Assembly (NCBI GenBank): GCA_021464415.1
Contig: CM038467.1
Coordinates: 66,283,159-66,347,158 of the forward strand
Reading direction: 5' to 3'
DNA length: 64,000 nucleotides
DNA from: Lonicera japonica
Lineage: Eukaryota > Streptophyta > Magnoliopsida > Dipsacales > Caprifoliaceae
The position numbers and the translations under genes are program-made. Under the pieces are notes generated by a model. That model ran no database searches. It was not told where the DNA came from and saw nothing but the letters and a program-made list of their open reading frames with translations. Of the stretch, positions 36,503-48,402 are shown in pieces (the stretch's first letter is position 1; each line of letters begins with the position of its first letter).

Positions 36503-36801
36503 GGCCTCGTTTGGTTCACGGATTTTAGTACTCAAGAAAGAAAAGTGGTTACTTTCCTTTGTTTAGTAAACACAAATTCCGGAAACACTTTCCCGGGATA
36601 GAAGAAAGTAGGGGGTAAAACCATTTCTCTCAAAACACATGGGATTGATTTTTCCATGTGATTTTCAAGCATTTATTACAAAAAATTTAGACAATAATAT
36701 CTTTATCTAAATACTTTACAAAAAATTTAGACAATAATATCTTTATTTAAATACTTTTCATATTTTACCGAACACAATAAAAAAAATTTGACAGAAAATT
36801 T
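36503..36801. mobile_element. Truncated PIF/Harbinger MITE copy
   Basis: It starts GGCCTCGTTTGGTTCACGG like the full copy at 36913. It follows that copy to about 'gacagaaaattt', with an internal repeat of about 50 bases (near 36675-36760), and then breaks off. The text after it ('ctttacttgtactggtcca') repeats the text before it (from about 36434). The right terminal repeat is missing. Confidence 0.8.
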
Positions 36802-36912
36802 CTTTACTTGTACTGGTCCACCATTAATGTCATCCTGCCATCCTTTTCTTTGATGTACACTTGGCATAGTCTAATAAAACAATTAATGGGCATTGCATTA
36901 CCATGGCATTTA

Positions 36913-37234
36913 GGCCTCGTTTGGTTCACGGATTTTAGTACTCGGGAAAGGAAAGTCGTTCCTTTTCTTTGTTTGGTAAGCACAAATTCCGGAAACACTT
37001 TCCCAAGAGAGGGAAAAGTAGGGGATAAAACCATTCCTCTCAAAACACATGGGATTGATTTTCCCATGTGATTTCCAATCATTTATTACAAAAAATTTAA
37101 ACAATAATACCCTTACCTAAATACTTTTCATGCTTTACCAAACGCAAGAAAGGAAATTTGATAGGAAATTTAGTTTCCCACCTCCATGGGAAAGATAAGG
37201 GAACTTATTTCCCTTCCGTGAACCAAACGAGGCC
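36913..37234. mobile_element. PIF/Harbinger (Tourist-like) MITE
   Basis: Perfect terminal inverted repeats GGCCTCGTTTGGTTCACGG, with TTA duplications at 36910-36912 and 37235-37237. The other LTR shows the unfilled site (catttaatgg, about 31478-31487). Length is 322 bp. Non-coding. Confidence 0.95.
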
Positions 37235-37910
37235 TTAAAGCCTACGCTTGGGTGTTAGAAAAATAGGAAAGTTTGACTTTTCTAAACTTTTGATTTTTAT
37301 TTTTTTAAAATCAAACGATACTCCTTTTCCTTTTTATTTTATTTTATTTATTTATTAAATAAAATTTTTTTCATGTAATAATTTTTTTTACTTTTATTTT
37401 GCCATATTTAATTCGCTTGGGTTCCAATTCGATTCAAATTTTAGAGGAAATTTTGTGGAACATGTTAAACATAAAAAAAGAAAGTTTTCTCAATAATTTG
37501 TGTCGATGGGACTTTTCGGATTTCAGAAAAACTCGATAAAAATAATTAGAAATAGATTTGACTCAAAAAAAATTTAATTTCAAATTTAACGCTCAACCAC
37601 TACCTATAATTTGAATCAAACTATATAAGCAACTTACTTTAGGTCTTGAATTATGTACGGTGCATCTAGTCAATTTGGCGAGCTCCTATTAATTGTCGTA
37701 TCTTTAAATCTTCAATTCGACCCAAATAATTACAACAAAAAATATGATTTTGGCATCAAATTCAAGCCAACTAATAATATAAACCTAATAGAATACAATC
37801 TAGACACACCATATCAACATCCTTAACATCTGAATAAAATCAGAATCCTGCACATGAAAACACGTCCATTAATACACCACAGTTCACACATCGTTTAATA
37901 TAAACAAAAG

Positions 37911-38789
37911 TAGAGGTGTTTTCGGTCTCAGTCGAGGTAGAGATTGGGGTACCCCAAACCCTCACCAAACTTCATAGTTCGGTTTCAGTTTTCATGCCTA
38001 TGAAACCCAAACCCTCCCCAAATTATTCGGTTTCGGTCCGGTTCGGTCTAATTCCATTTTTTTTATATTGCTAAAACTTTTGTTAAAAACTGCACTAAAA
38101 ATCAAAAAACAACACTAAAACAACCAATAAATTTTATTCGAGCACTTCCTTCACCCGTATTTCTTGATCCCCTTCTTCTAAAAATAAGTGTTTAATAACT
38201 ACTGGTATTTATGTATGAATGTGATAAATTATAAATTATACTACTCGAGCAAACCAAATCATTCGAAAGCTTGAAAAACTTATTTTCCTTTGTCTTAAAA
38301 TGTATAGTTAGCCTCCAAAATATACATAGAGTATACATATATATATAATCGAGCTCTAAACTTATTTGTGTACCCGTATCGATCCCCGAACAAAGCAGTC
38401 TGGTTGAGAGCATGAGTGGCATAGAATTCAAATAAGTGAAAAACAGGAAACATGAATAATACTTGCAGGTTTAGTACTAGTTACTGATGTTCATAGAAAT
38501 AATGGTGGTCTCAATCATTTGTTCGCAAAAACAAACTGGTGTTTTGGTGGTTTGTATCCGCAAGCGATAGTTTTTAAATTAGAATTTTATTTTTGTTTTA
38601 AAAAAAGATTCATTTTTTTTCGGTCCAATTCGGGTAACTTGAACCACGAATTTGAACCAACCCAAATCGATCAGTTTCGGTTTTTGATTTCGGTTTCTGT
38701 TTTTATTTCGATTCGGAAAATTTCGGATAGCAACGGATCGGTTTGATTCGTTCGTTCGTTCGGTTTTTGGATTTCTGACAACACTCCTA
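37911..38789. mobile_element. Degraded hAT-like element
   Basis: Ends are TAGAGGTGTTTTCGGT and the complement of TAGGAGTGTTGTCAGA. 8-bp flanks AACAAAAG and AACATAAC match at six of eight. Subterminal 'cggttcggt', 'cggtttcggt' and 'gttcgttcgttcggt' motifs resemble the element at 21300-22326. No transposase. Confidence 0.65.
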
Positions 38790-38819
38790 AACATAACTAG
38801 TTTCAGTTTTATATATTAC

Positions 38820-39440
38820 TACTAGCCCTTCTCCCCCATTTTGTCTCAAATGGACAATGAGAAATAAATGCAACAATTTAATTAATAGAACATATACCAA
38901 GAGCTTTGCAGAGCTATTGAAATCTTTCCTTGTCAAGTGCCTTAGTAAACAAATCTGTTAGTTGATTCTTTGTATTAACATATTCAACTTGAATAATTTT
39001 AAAATCAACCAAATCTCGAATAAAATGATGTCGTATATCAATATGTTTTGTACGAGAATGTTGAACATGGTTATTAGATATATTAATAGCACTCATATTA
39101 TCGTAAAACAATATCATAGAACCTTGTTCAACTTTATAGTCAGCTAGCATTTTTTAACCACAGAAACTGATAAGAACAACGTACTACTGGCATATATATA
39201 TATATATATATATATTCAGCTTTTGTATACAATTTAGTTTTTTAGAACTCCAAGCCACTAAATTATTGCCAGTATAAAAACAACTACCTGAAGTACTCTT
39301 TATGTCGTCAATGCAGCTTGCCCAATCAGCATCATAATAGCCAATTATGCTGCTACTGGTATCAAAAGTATACGAAATTCCTAGTGATAAAGCACCATTT
39401 ACATATCTAACATTCCTTTTAACAGCAAGTAGGATAAATA
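38820..39440 (-). pseudogene. Copia RNase H C-terminal fragment and purine tract
   Basis: The minus-strand open stretch 39150-38914 reads 'LFYDNMSAINISNNHVQHSR', then 'TKHIDIRHHFIRDL' and 'NQLTDLFTKALD', the conserved end of copia RNase H. Upstream on the minus strand (39440-39160) come 'GISYTFDTSSSIIGYYDADW' and 'STSGSCFYTGNN', interrupted by a (TA)n run at 39190-39213. After the coding end the minus strand has AAATGGGGGAGAAGGG at about 38827-38842, a polypurine tract. The wording fits SIRE/Tork-type elements, not the left copia. No LTR follows; the hAT-like element sits there instead. Confidence 0.88.
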
Positions 39441-39545
39441 TATCTTACTTATCATACACTATGTTTGACCATAATGGATGGCCTAAATAATTTTATGTAT
39501 GTTTATTTTGGCGTGAGCATTGACTCACATGCACTTAATATAATA

Positions 39546-40600
39546 CTAATTTTTGTGCATGTGCGTTGCACGTAATTTTAGTACTTGAAAAATGTATTAA
39601 GTCTTTTAATTAATACGTACATACTAAGAATTGAATAGTTAGTATGAAGTAGAAAATAAAAATAATAACAAATAAACAAAAACATATAAATAATTATAAG
39701 AAAATCATAGAATCGGTCTATTATAGAAAAATATTGTAAATACATGATAAAAATGTGTCGCGTTGAATTCTTTTAGTAAATGGGTTTTTTTTTTTAAAAA
39801 AAAAATTAAAATTAAACATAACTATAAATAAACAAATACGTTGTAGAGTATATAAATAAATATAAATTTAATTTATAATGTTAAAAACAATCAAGTAAAG
39901 TAAATTTTAATATACATACCTTTGTTATGTACTTTGGAACGAAATTCTAATTACCTTTGTAACTTTTACGATATATTAAATAGTTTCCTTCTTTGGAAAT
40001 TGGAGGTTTGTTGTCTTAGCCAAATAAAGTAGAGTTTAAATTTATTAAACTCTACTTTATTAAACATAACTCTAATTTGTTTAATTATCTTAGCCAAATA
40101 AAGTAGAGTTTAAATTTATTGGAAATAATAATACTAATATTTTATTTTATGTAAAACTTAAAATTTTTGTTCATTATTTTAGCCAAATAAAATAGAGTTT
40201 AAATTTATCCGGAATACTACTAATATAAAAATATTAATTGGAGTAATAATTTTTTATTTAATGCCAATCTTAAAATCTTGTGTTGAAAAATATGTTTTGT
40301 TTACTGTAAATTTTAAAATATTTGTTTAATTATTTTATCCAAATAAAGTAGAGTTTAAATTTATGTAGAATATTTATACTAATTTAAAAATATATGAAGT
40401 TATATTTTTTTGTTTAATGTAAATCTTAAAATTTTGTGCTTAAGTTAAATAAAAATTAGAAAAAGGTTTATGATATAAATATTTCTGCATTATAAGCAAA
40501 TTTCAACACACAACCATCTTAAAGTCAGAGTCTAATGGTCAAAATTTCACCATATCTATATCTATATCTATACTATCTATATACTATATATACATATATA
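39546..40600 (-). mobile_element. Helitron-like element just upstream of the NLR gene
   Basis: The minus-strand 3' end has hairpin GTGC-AAC-GCAC (39561-39571), then ACAAAAAT and TTAG, a decayed CTAG, at 39546-39549, followed by T. The interior contains 'gccaaataaagtagagttta' repeated four times (about 40019, 40089, 40184 and 40336). It shares 'aaataataacaaataaacaa' and 'aaaatcatagaatcggt' with the Helitron around 53188-57370. The 5' boundary is not fixed; about 40600 is an estimate from where family similarity stops. Confidence 0.65.
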
Positions 40601-40605
40601 TAATA
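40575..40605 (+). promoter_or_regulatory. TATA-rich stretch upstream of the NLR start
   Basis: 'tatatactatatatacatat' lies about 165 bases before the ATG, a plausible core promoter position for the receptor gene. The area is a simple TA/TATC repeat and may belong to the adjacent Helitron, so promoter status is uncertain. Confidence 0.3.
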
Positions 40606-40760
40606 AGTACAACAAAAACACTAAAAATAAGTAAAAAAGGAAAACAACAATGAAAAAATGAAGAAGATATCTACTTCTGTTCATGTTTTTAAACTAATTA
40701 TGTCTATTTGTTTACAGGCTTTTTTTTCCCCTGCAACAACTTCGTTGACATTGTTAAGAT

Positions 40761-43571
40761 ATGGCCGAAATTGCATTCGCTATTGTGGGGAAAATTGGGG
40801 AATACTTGGTGGCTCCAATTGGGCGTCAATTTGGATATCTATTCTGCTACAACAACAACATTGAGAAACTTAGAGATCAGGCCAAGAAACTCAAAGATAT
40901 CAGAGATGGGGTGCAACTATCAGCTGCCACTGCTAGAAACAACTTGGAAGTTATTGCACCACGTGTTGAGTCCTGGTTAACCGATGTGGAGAAGATTACG
41001 ACAAAATCTGATAGAGTTTTCGAAGATAAATCCTCTGTTGACAAGGGATGTCTGAATGGGTGGTGTCCAAATCCGAAGACTCGGTACTTGTTGAGTCGAG
41101 AAGCCTCTAAGCAGGCCCAAGTTATTCTTCAACTTCAAAGCGAGGGCGAACCATTCACTATGTTTTCAAACCCTGCACCTCCAACTGGGATAGCGGCATC
41201 TTCGTCAACTGGTGGTTCTAAGGGCCTACATTCTCGTATGTTGATAGTAAGAGAAATCGTAGATGCTCTAAAGGATGATAATATTTCCGTTATTGGGATA
41301 TGTGGCATGGGGGGTGTTGGAAAGACAACAATGGTTGAAGAGATTGCCAAAAGAGCAAAATTCGAAAAGAAAATTGACGAGTTTGCAGTGGCTGTTCTCT
41401 CCCAAAACAAAGACGTGTTCAAAATTCAAAGTCAACTTGCAGAGATGTTGGGTTTGAAATTTGAGGAGCAAATAAATACTTTTGCAAGAGCCCAACGTCT
41501 TCATGAAAGACTAGCGAATGGCAACAAGGTTCTTGTAATACTGGATGATGTTTGGGAATCATTTGATATGAAGGAAATAGGTATTCCTATTGGAGATGAA
41601 CGCAAGGGATGCAAAGTTGCATTGACATCACGGAGTACAGATGTGTGTAGTCAGATGGGAACCCAAAAGAATTTTGCAATTGAGATTTTGTCCGAGCAAG
41701 AAGCATGGGGTCTTTTCAAAAAGAATGCAGGGAATTGTGTGGACGCTGATGATGACGTACGTCACATAGCAGGAAAGGTTGCAAAGGAATGCGGAGGGTT
41801 GCCTCTTGCACTCGTAACTATTGCTAAGGCTCTGAAGAATAAAAAGAAGCACGCTTGGGATGACGCCCTTCAACAACTAAGAAAATCTACAGTGACAAAC
41901 ATCAGAGGGGTGCATAAATTAGTATACTCAAGAATTGAGTTAAGTTATAATTATTTAGAAAGCAAGCATGCCAAGTCATTGCTTCTTCTTTGTTGTCTAT
42001 TTCAAGAGGATGAAGAGATTCCGATCGAATTGTTGGTCAGGTATGGGGTGGGCCTTGAGTTGTTTGAAGATCTTGATACATTGGCAGAGACAAGAAACAG
42101 GGTAAACTCACTGGTTGATGAACTAAGAAGTAGTTATTTATTATTGGGTGAGGATAAGAGTGCATTTGTGAAAATGCATGATGTTATACGTGATGTGTGC
42201 CTATCAATTGCATCAAAAGCGGAGCATGGATATATGGTACGACATGATACTAGCTTGGAAGAGTGGCCGGAAAAGGATAAACGCTCACCTCACAATGCCG
42301 TCTCACTTTATTCAAATAAAATGCAAGAACTTCCAGCTGGCTTAGATTGTCCAAATCTTAAGCTTTTACGATTTGTGGGAGCACAAAGGAATAATCTAGA
42401 AATACCAGGAGATGTTTTTGAAGGGGTGAAAGAACTTAGAGTCGTTACTTTTTCTATGGTTCGAAGGATTAAATCTCAGCCAACATCGTTCAGGTTCTTG
42501 TCAAACCTTCGAACATTGTGTCTAGAAAATTGCGGGCTTTTTGGTGACTTATCTTTCCTTGGCAGCCTTCAGAAATTGAAAATTTTAAGCTTTTTTAAAT
42601 CTAAAGGAGTTTTTTTACCTAGTGAAGTTGGGGAGCTCAGTAATCTTAAGTTTCTAGATTTGAGGTGTACGTTTTTTCGAGGTGGAGAAAGGTCAACTCG
42701 AATACCTTCTGGTGTCTTGTCACGCTTAAGGAAGTTAGAAGAATTGTACATGGAAATTCCATTTCTCCACTGTGACGACCAAGAAACCTGTGATAGTGTT
42801 ACAGAACTAAACTCATTGTCTTGTTTGAAAAGATTGAAAATTTTGATACCCTGGGGCAACAAGGTTCTATCGTTGCTAAAAGATTTCCAATTTTCAAATC
42901 TTATAGAATATGACTTTTCAATGTTTGATTGTGATTATGCCTATGGACCTAAATATATGTTGTGGGAAAATAGTTTGTCCTTAAGTAATGTTAACAGGAC
43001 TGTGCTTCTAGAGAACAACATTAATGCATTATTTAGGAGAACCAAAAGACTTGAATTAAGAAGAGTGAGGAAGTTGAAGAATGTTGTTAAAGATTTAGAC
43101 GAAGAAGGGGGTTTTGTGCACTTGGAGACTCTACGAATAAGATATTGTAATGAGGTGGAATATGTTTATATGGATGATGATGATGATGCAGAAATAATAT
43201 GTGGTCGTCTTGGGGATCCCATTCAACCACCTTCTCCCCTCGTCAACCTTAGAATTCTTCAAGTGACATTCTGTCATGCAATGAAAAGTCTATTTAAGAA
43301 ATCGGTGGTTAAATGCCTTGTGCAACTCCAACAACTAATTATATGGAACTGCAAGGAGCTTGAGGGAATTGTTTTGGCTGAAGGACGACGTGAAGAAAGT
43401 AAAGAAACTCGGGACAAGATTGTGCTACTCCCCAAACTGAATTACTTGGACCTAGCAGGTCTGTCCAAGTTTAGAAGTTTCTTTGTGCACAGTACTAGTG
43501 AAAAAGAGGATAATCTTGGCTCAGAAAATATTGATGACATTCACGCCACACAACTTTTATTCAACCCACAG
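40761..43571 (+). CDS. CC-NBS-LRR disease resistance protein, exon 1
   Basis: Encodes 937 residues of a CNL immune receptor, an intracellular ATP/ADP-switched sensor of pathogen effectors. Start ATG 40761 gives the typical 'MAEIAFAIVGKIGEYL' N-terminus. A coiled-coil region covers residues about 1-130. The NB-ARC domain follows: P-loop GMGGVGKTT (182-190), kinase-2 VLVILDDVW (257-265), RNBS-B-like CKVALTSRS (284-292), GLPLA (346-350), an RNBS-D-like LLLLCCLFQ (about 406-414) and the MHD motif in VKMHDVIRDV (472-474). Irregular LRRs follow from about 520, with an acidic DDDDD run near 810. All key ATP-binding motifs are intact. The exon ends at CAG|GTATGT in phase 0; reading on gives five extra residues and a stop, so splicing to 50165 is expected. 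Family wording resembles the At4g27190/RPS2-like group. Confidence 0.95.
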
Positions 43572-44446
43572 GTATGTAATGTTTCTTAATTTAATCTATT
43601 TACTTTAGTTGGTAACAATTTAAATTGCCTTTAATTTTAACTCGATCTCTATAATGATTAGATTTTATATCATCCTTTTTTTTCATTAATCTTTTGTCAA
43701 AAATTTTAGAGCTACTTATGAATTAGGCTACATTATAAACTTTAGCACATTTAGCTTGGCCCATGCTCCATGTTATTTTATATGATTTAAGGAGTACATA
43801 GTCACCAAAACATTTAATAGTTAAACCATCTTATTTTATAATATTTAAAAAATAATATTATAATATTTAAAAAATAATATTATAATATTATAATATTATA
43901 AACAATTATATATATTAAGTTAGATAATTATATAAAATTTAGTTATTTTATAATTTGGATTTTATTAAAATTTTCCTTTATAATTTTCAACATTATATCA
44001 ACCCAGGGTGATAAAGTTTCCTAGCACCGCCATTGCTTTTAATTGGATTCAGCATCTTGATCTTATTAGTTCCACTCAAATATATATATCTTCAAGCAAA
44101 AATTGTTTACCAGAATTTTATCAAACTATTTCTAATTAGACATAAATATGTGACATCAAAAATTGACTTCTGAATTTGTCAATTATTTATTAGTTATAAC
44201 GGATTGTCATATGACTCTTTTAACTAATACATTGTTGCCACATGTGATATATTATTTTTTATATAAGATATTTATCTCCGTAGAATTATTTAGACACACA
44301 TGATAAGAACAAATTTTAAAAAATAACATAGAAAAGGTTTTTTGAATTACGATGCTATGCTAATATATATATATATATAATTTATGATCAGATTTAGTTG
44401 TTTGCTATTTAGGGGTATCAATAATATATATATATATATATATATA

Positions 44447-47400
44447 CTAGTTAATACCCGTGCCTACGGCACGATTCAATTGTACTTTTATATAATTGGT
44501 CAAGCTATCTAAAATTATATTTATTACTACTTTTTTTTATATCTATAATTACTTGTAATTTTAAATTTTTTTATCTCATAGTAAAAGTTTTTATTCTAAT
44601 TTTGTTATTTTTCAAATAAATTAATTTTAACATTATCCTAAAAAAGTAATAGTATACTTTTAATTTAAATAAGAGGAATTAAATTTTTCCATGTGGCACT
44701 AATTTTAATTTTTAATCTTAACCAAATTTTAAAAATATAATTGCATGCCTATTATTCAAATAGTGGTAGAGTAAATTAAATCTAACTAATTATACTTCCG
44801 TTATAATTAGGGATGAAAAATGGCCTGATTCGATAGGTTTTCGACTAAGCAAACCTCAATATAGGGTGAAATCTTTCTATTCTATTTTATAATCTGGAAA
44901 AGTATGGGTGCTAAATGGATTAAGTTTTAGTTCACGTAAATTCTATCCATTTGTCTCAACTCTACTGAAATATAACATTTTTTCTTTAAAATACCCTTAT
45001 GATACAATCTAATTACAACTGGTAAGAAGGGAAATAGTGAGTTGAGATTTATACGTATAGTATAGTAAACTGGGTAGATTTATTATTTGTTTTTTAAATA
45101 AATATATTTTTTGTCATGTTTAGTTTTAATCATATTTTTAGATATTTGGTAAAACCTTAAGCTCAACTATTGATCCCCTAAAGTTAATTCCAACATAGTC
45201 CATTTATATATTTCCAATAGTACTTTTTGAATTTTTAAAATTTAAGAATTATTAATCACATATAGAATAAACATATTCCAAGACAATAATCAAGTAAGTT
45301 TGAATTAATAAGTTTACATTTAGATAAATTTAAATTGATGTGTTTATATTTAGATCAACATAATATTTCGAAATTATAATTAGTTTTCAGAGAAAATATA
45401 ACCATCTGAGTTCTTCCCTAAAATGGCCAGCTTAAGTTGTAAATTAAGTTCATTCATTACACTATCGATGTTCCCATTACACTACTGTCACAATCTCCGC
45501 CCATTAAATTCCTGACGTTCTTGTCAGGTCGAGGTCACACACAAAGGCTTACTGTTACTTGCACAAACCCGATCCACAATATCGGCATCTCACGTGATAG
45601 TGGTCCTGGGTCCACTCTGATACCATATGTAACCACCTGAATTCTCTCCCAAAATGGCTAGCCTAAATTGTGATTTAAGGTCATTGTTCACACATATATA
45701 TCAAGAATTTTCCCCTTATATTATCGATGTGAGATATTTTTGGGTTGTTACAATCTCCCCCTATTAGCTACCGCATCTAGTTATTCCGGCTCGCCGTAAG
45801 TAGCATAAATCTGACCCACAATATCAGCACGTCATATGGTTGTAATTCAAGGTTCCCCCTAAAATGGATAGCTCAAATTGTAAGTTCGGTTCATTATATC
45901 TACATATATACGAAGGAACTTCTCATTACACTACCGATGTGAGATATTTTGGATCGTTATGATCTCCTCTCGTTAAATTCCTGACGTCCTCATTAGGCGG
46001 GCACAGACCCAACCCTCAATATCTACACGTCACGTGATAGTGTTCTTAGATTCGCTCTGATACCATATGTAACCATTTAAGTTCTCTATCAAAATGATTA
46101 GCTCAAATTGTAAGTTAGGTTCATTACACCCACTTATATACCAATGAACTTTTCATTATACTATTGATGTGAGCTATTTTTTGTCGTTACAGATAATAAA
46201 CTATTATTATTTTATTTTAAAAAAATAATAAATATAATACTTGATATGTTTTAAGTTTTAGATACGCCCTTATTACATACAATTAACTTTTTTATTTTTT
46301 ATCCTTTCTTACAATTAATTATATTTTTTTCGTCAAACAAATTGATATTGTAAATATCACTACTTTAATCCTGAGAGATAAATAAATAAATTCGCGAGTT
46401 CTAAATTTTTTAATAATTAAAAATGAAGTTGTTAGTGTATATATGATATGATGCCCTTTGTATTTGTTTTTTTTAGAAATAAAGGGGTGTTAAAAATTAA
46501 AATTCTTACATTCAGAAAATTAATTTTTACTATTTATAATAAGAAAATAGAATTAAATTTGAGAACGTATAAATAATTTTGAGCAATCGAAATTTACATT
46601 GAATTTAATATAACTAATTGTTAAAAATTAATAATTAATAAATAATTGATATTGATAGTAAAAACTACTCATATATGCCTAATAATCGAATAATGGCAGG
46701 GTGCGTAATATTATTAGGTATTTTTGGACATCACCACGGGAATCATCAAGGCTCCAAAATGATGGCTCTCCTTCACCGGATATATGAATTTGTTTGAGTT
46801 TAACATGTTATATTTATATGAACCTAAGTTGGATATAACTCAAATTATATTTATATTTAGAATATACTCATACTTACTACAATTAAAAAAACAAAAAATA
46901 TCAAGCTTTAGGGTCATGGTTGGTCAAAAACTTATTAGGATGGATATTTTGTTATCTTAAATCCTGATTGCTATTGTTAAGGTAATTTTATTTGTTATCG
47001 AATCAAATTTATAGTTTATTAATTATGCTTAAGGAAGATAAATTTCTTTAACATGATTCTTTTTGCTTTCACAACAATATTAATCTATTTTTGTATATAC
47101 AATTTGTAAACTTTAAAAAACAAAATCGTAAATAAATCAATGTCCCTAGAAAAATGAACTTTAAATATTGTTATATTTTGAAGTTTTAAAAAAAAAAGTT
47201 GGAGAAAGAGAAAGCTAACGTGACAGTGCAAATAAGATATAAATATGTACTATTATTACTCGAAATATTCTTTTATAGATAATTTACATGTTAAATAATA
47301 TCGGGATGCTAAAAATATAGAAAAACTATAATTTATAATTAAACAAAATAAGAATATATAGTAGTAGTGGATATGCTATTATATAAATAATTTACATATT

Positions 47401-47687
47401 AAATAATTTGGGACATATTGGAGATATAAAAAAAACTCTAATTTACAAATAAATATTTAATGGCTATAGAGATACAATTAGAATTTTCATAGGTTTTAAA
47501 CTATTTAAATCTTTAATATAGTTAATTAACTAAATACCTATTATTATCATCAATATTGCCAACATGCCTTAATAATTCTGTGACGTTTGATCGAAAGACA
47601 AACATTCACATTAAATTTGAGCTACCAGTTGAGAACATAAAGATAAAAGGGTCCTGCTATATTAGGACTGACTTGATTATTAATAGA
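44447..47687 (-). mobile_element. Helitron in the NLR intron (extent inferred)
   Basis: The 3' end is clear: the minus strand reads hairpin CGTGCC-GTA-GGCACG (44459-44473), then GGTATTAA, then CTAG (44447-44450) followed by T. A candidate 5' end lies at 47687, where the minus strand reads A|TCTATTAATAATCAAGTC. Pairing these two ends gives 3.2 kb without visible Rep/helicase. The pairing is an inference; the 3' terminus alone is the firm part. Confidence 0.6.
45399..46193. repeat. Tandem array of ~220-bp units
   Basis: Four diverged units start near 45399, 45631, 45855 and 46071. Shared phrases in order are 'aaaatggctagcctaaattg', 'taagttaggttcattacacc', 'actaccgatgtgagatattt', 'cgttacaatctcc', 'attaaattcctgacgt', 'cacgtgatagtg' and 'gctctgataccatatgtaac'. 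The last unit is partial. The text resembles the widespread plant LTR-end/primer-site phrase 'ctctgataccatatgtaac', so the unit may derive from an LTR border. Confidence 0.8.
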
Positions 47688-48144
47688 TTATATTATTATT
47701 ATTATTACTACTACAACAACAACAGTGAAGTGAAGATATAAAAAAAATATGTATTATTTAGTATTACAATTAGAAAAATAGATCTCAACTTTTAATTATA
47801 ATGATAAATTAAATCATTATTTGCGTATTTGTTAATAAAACAATCAAGAATTTGAATAAGTTTGAAAGATTGCAATATTTAATAATAAATTAATTAATTA
47901 CACAATTATTGTTATGATTAACGGATAAAGATATAATAGAATAATTTATAAAGGCTTCAAATACTTTATATCTACTAATAAAATAAATATATAGTCATAA
48001 TTATCATTGTAATTACAAGTACGCCATCACGATTCTAAGTCATCGGATTAAAACATAAATGCTCAAATTAAATCTGAACTACCAGTTGAGAACATAAGTT
48101 AGGAGAGTCCTAACATATTATGACTGACCTGATTTATTAATAGA
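47594..48144 (-). repeat. Two ~95-bp direct repeats, candidate Helitron 5' ends
   Basis: Copies at about 47594-47687 and 48051-48144 share 'ctaccagttgagaacataa', 'gactgacctgatttattaat' and end TAGA followed by T. On the minus strand both begin A|TCTATTAATAA, the form of a Helitron 5' terminus. Confidence 0.55.
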
Positions 48145-48402
48145 TACACATTATAAGGAAGAAGAAGGTATCATACCACTTAAAGGTGTAAATGCATGTC
48201 CAAAAATTTGAATCCTTTGTGTATTTGAATTCAAATTTTGTGAATATTTATTTAGCTGGATATCCGCAAAAGATGATTTGGATAGTGCTTTCTGATATTT
48301 GAGGAAACATAAATGAATATGGATAATGATAGTATTCGACAAGGATAATTAGTATTCGAGGTGGATAATTAGTTTTTGTTTCTTCTAAAATATATATATA
48401 GA

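Larger units (their letters stand above)
28672..37790 (-). mobile_element. SIRE/Maximus-like LTR retrotransposon lacking pol
   Basis: It has two long LTRs (28672-31976 and 35567-37790) flanked by a perfect 5-bp duplication GAATA (28667-28671 and 37791-37795). On the minus strand the order is 5' LTR, methionine-tRNA-type primer site, gag, about 1.5 kb of unassigned sequence, purine tract, 3' LTR. The interior is only about 3.6 kb. Gag is recognisable, but no protease, integrase, reverse transcriptase or RNase H was found. It would have needed proteins from a related element. LTRs are clearly diverged and carry later insertions, so the insertion is not recent. Confidence 0.92.
35567..37790 (-). 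repeat. 5' LTR of the SIRE-like element
   Basis: Plus-strand ends are TGAAAATTTAGGG and CCTAATA, the terminal CA having mutated to TA. It aligns with 28672-31976 but lacks the 1.4-kb block and the 415-bp MITE. It carries a complete PIF/Harbinger MITE at 36913-37234 and a partial second copy at 36503-36801. Confidence 0.9.

Noticed and set aside
40658..40980. Open frames overlapping the NLR start in other frames
   Set aside because: They are frame shadows of the coding exon and its 5' leader.
45399..46193. Possible CRISPR-like array
   Set aside because: Units are about 220 bp, diverged along their whole length, without short identical repeats and unique spacers, and the genome is plant.
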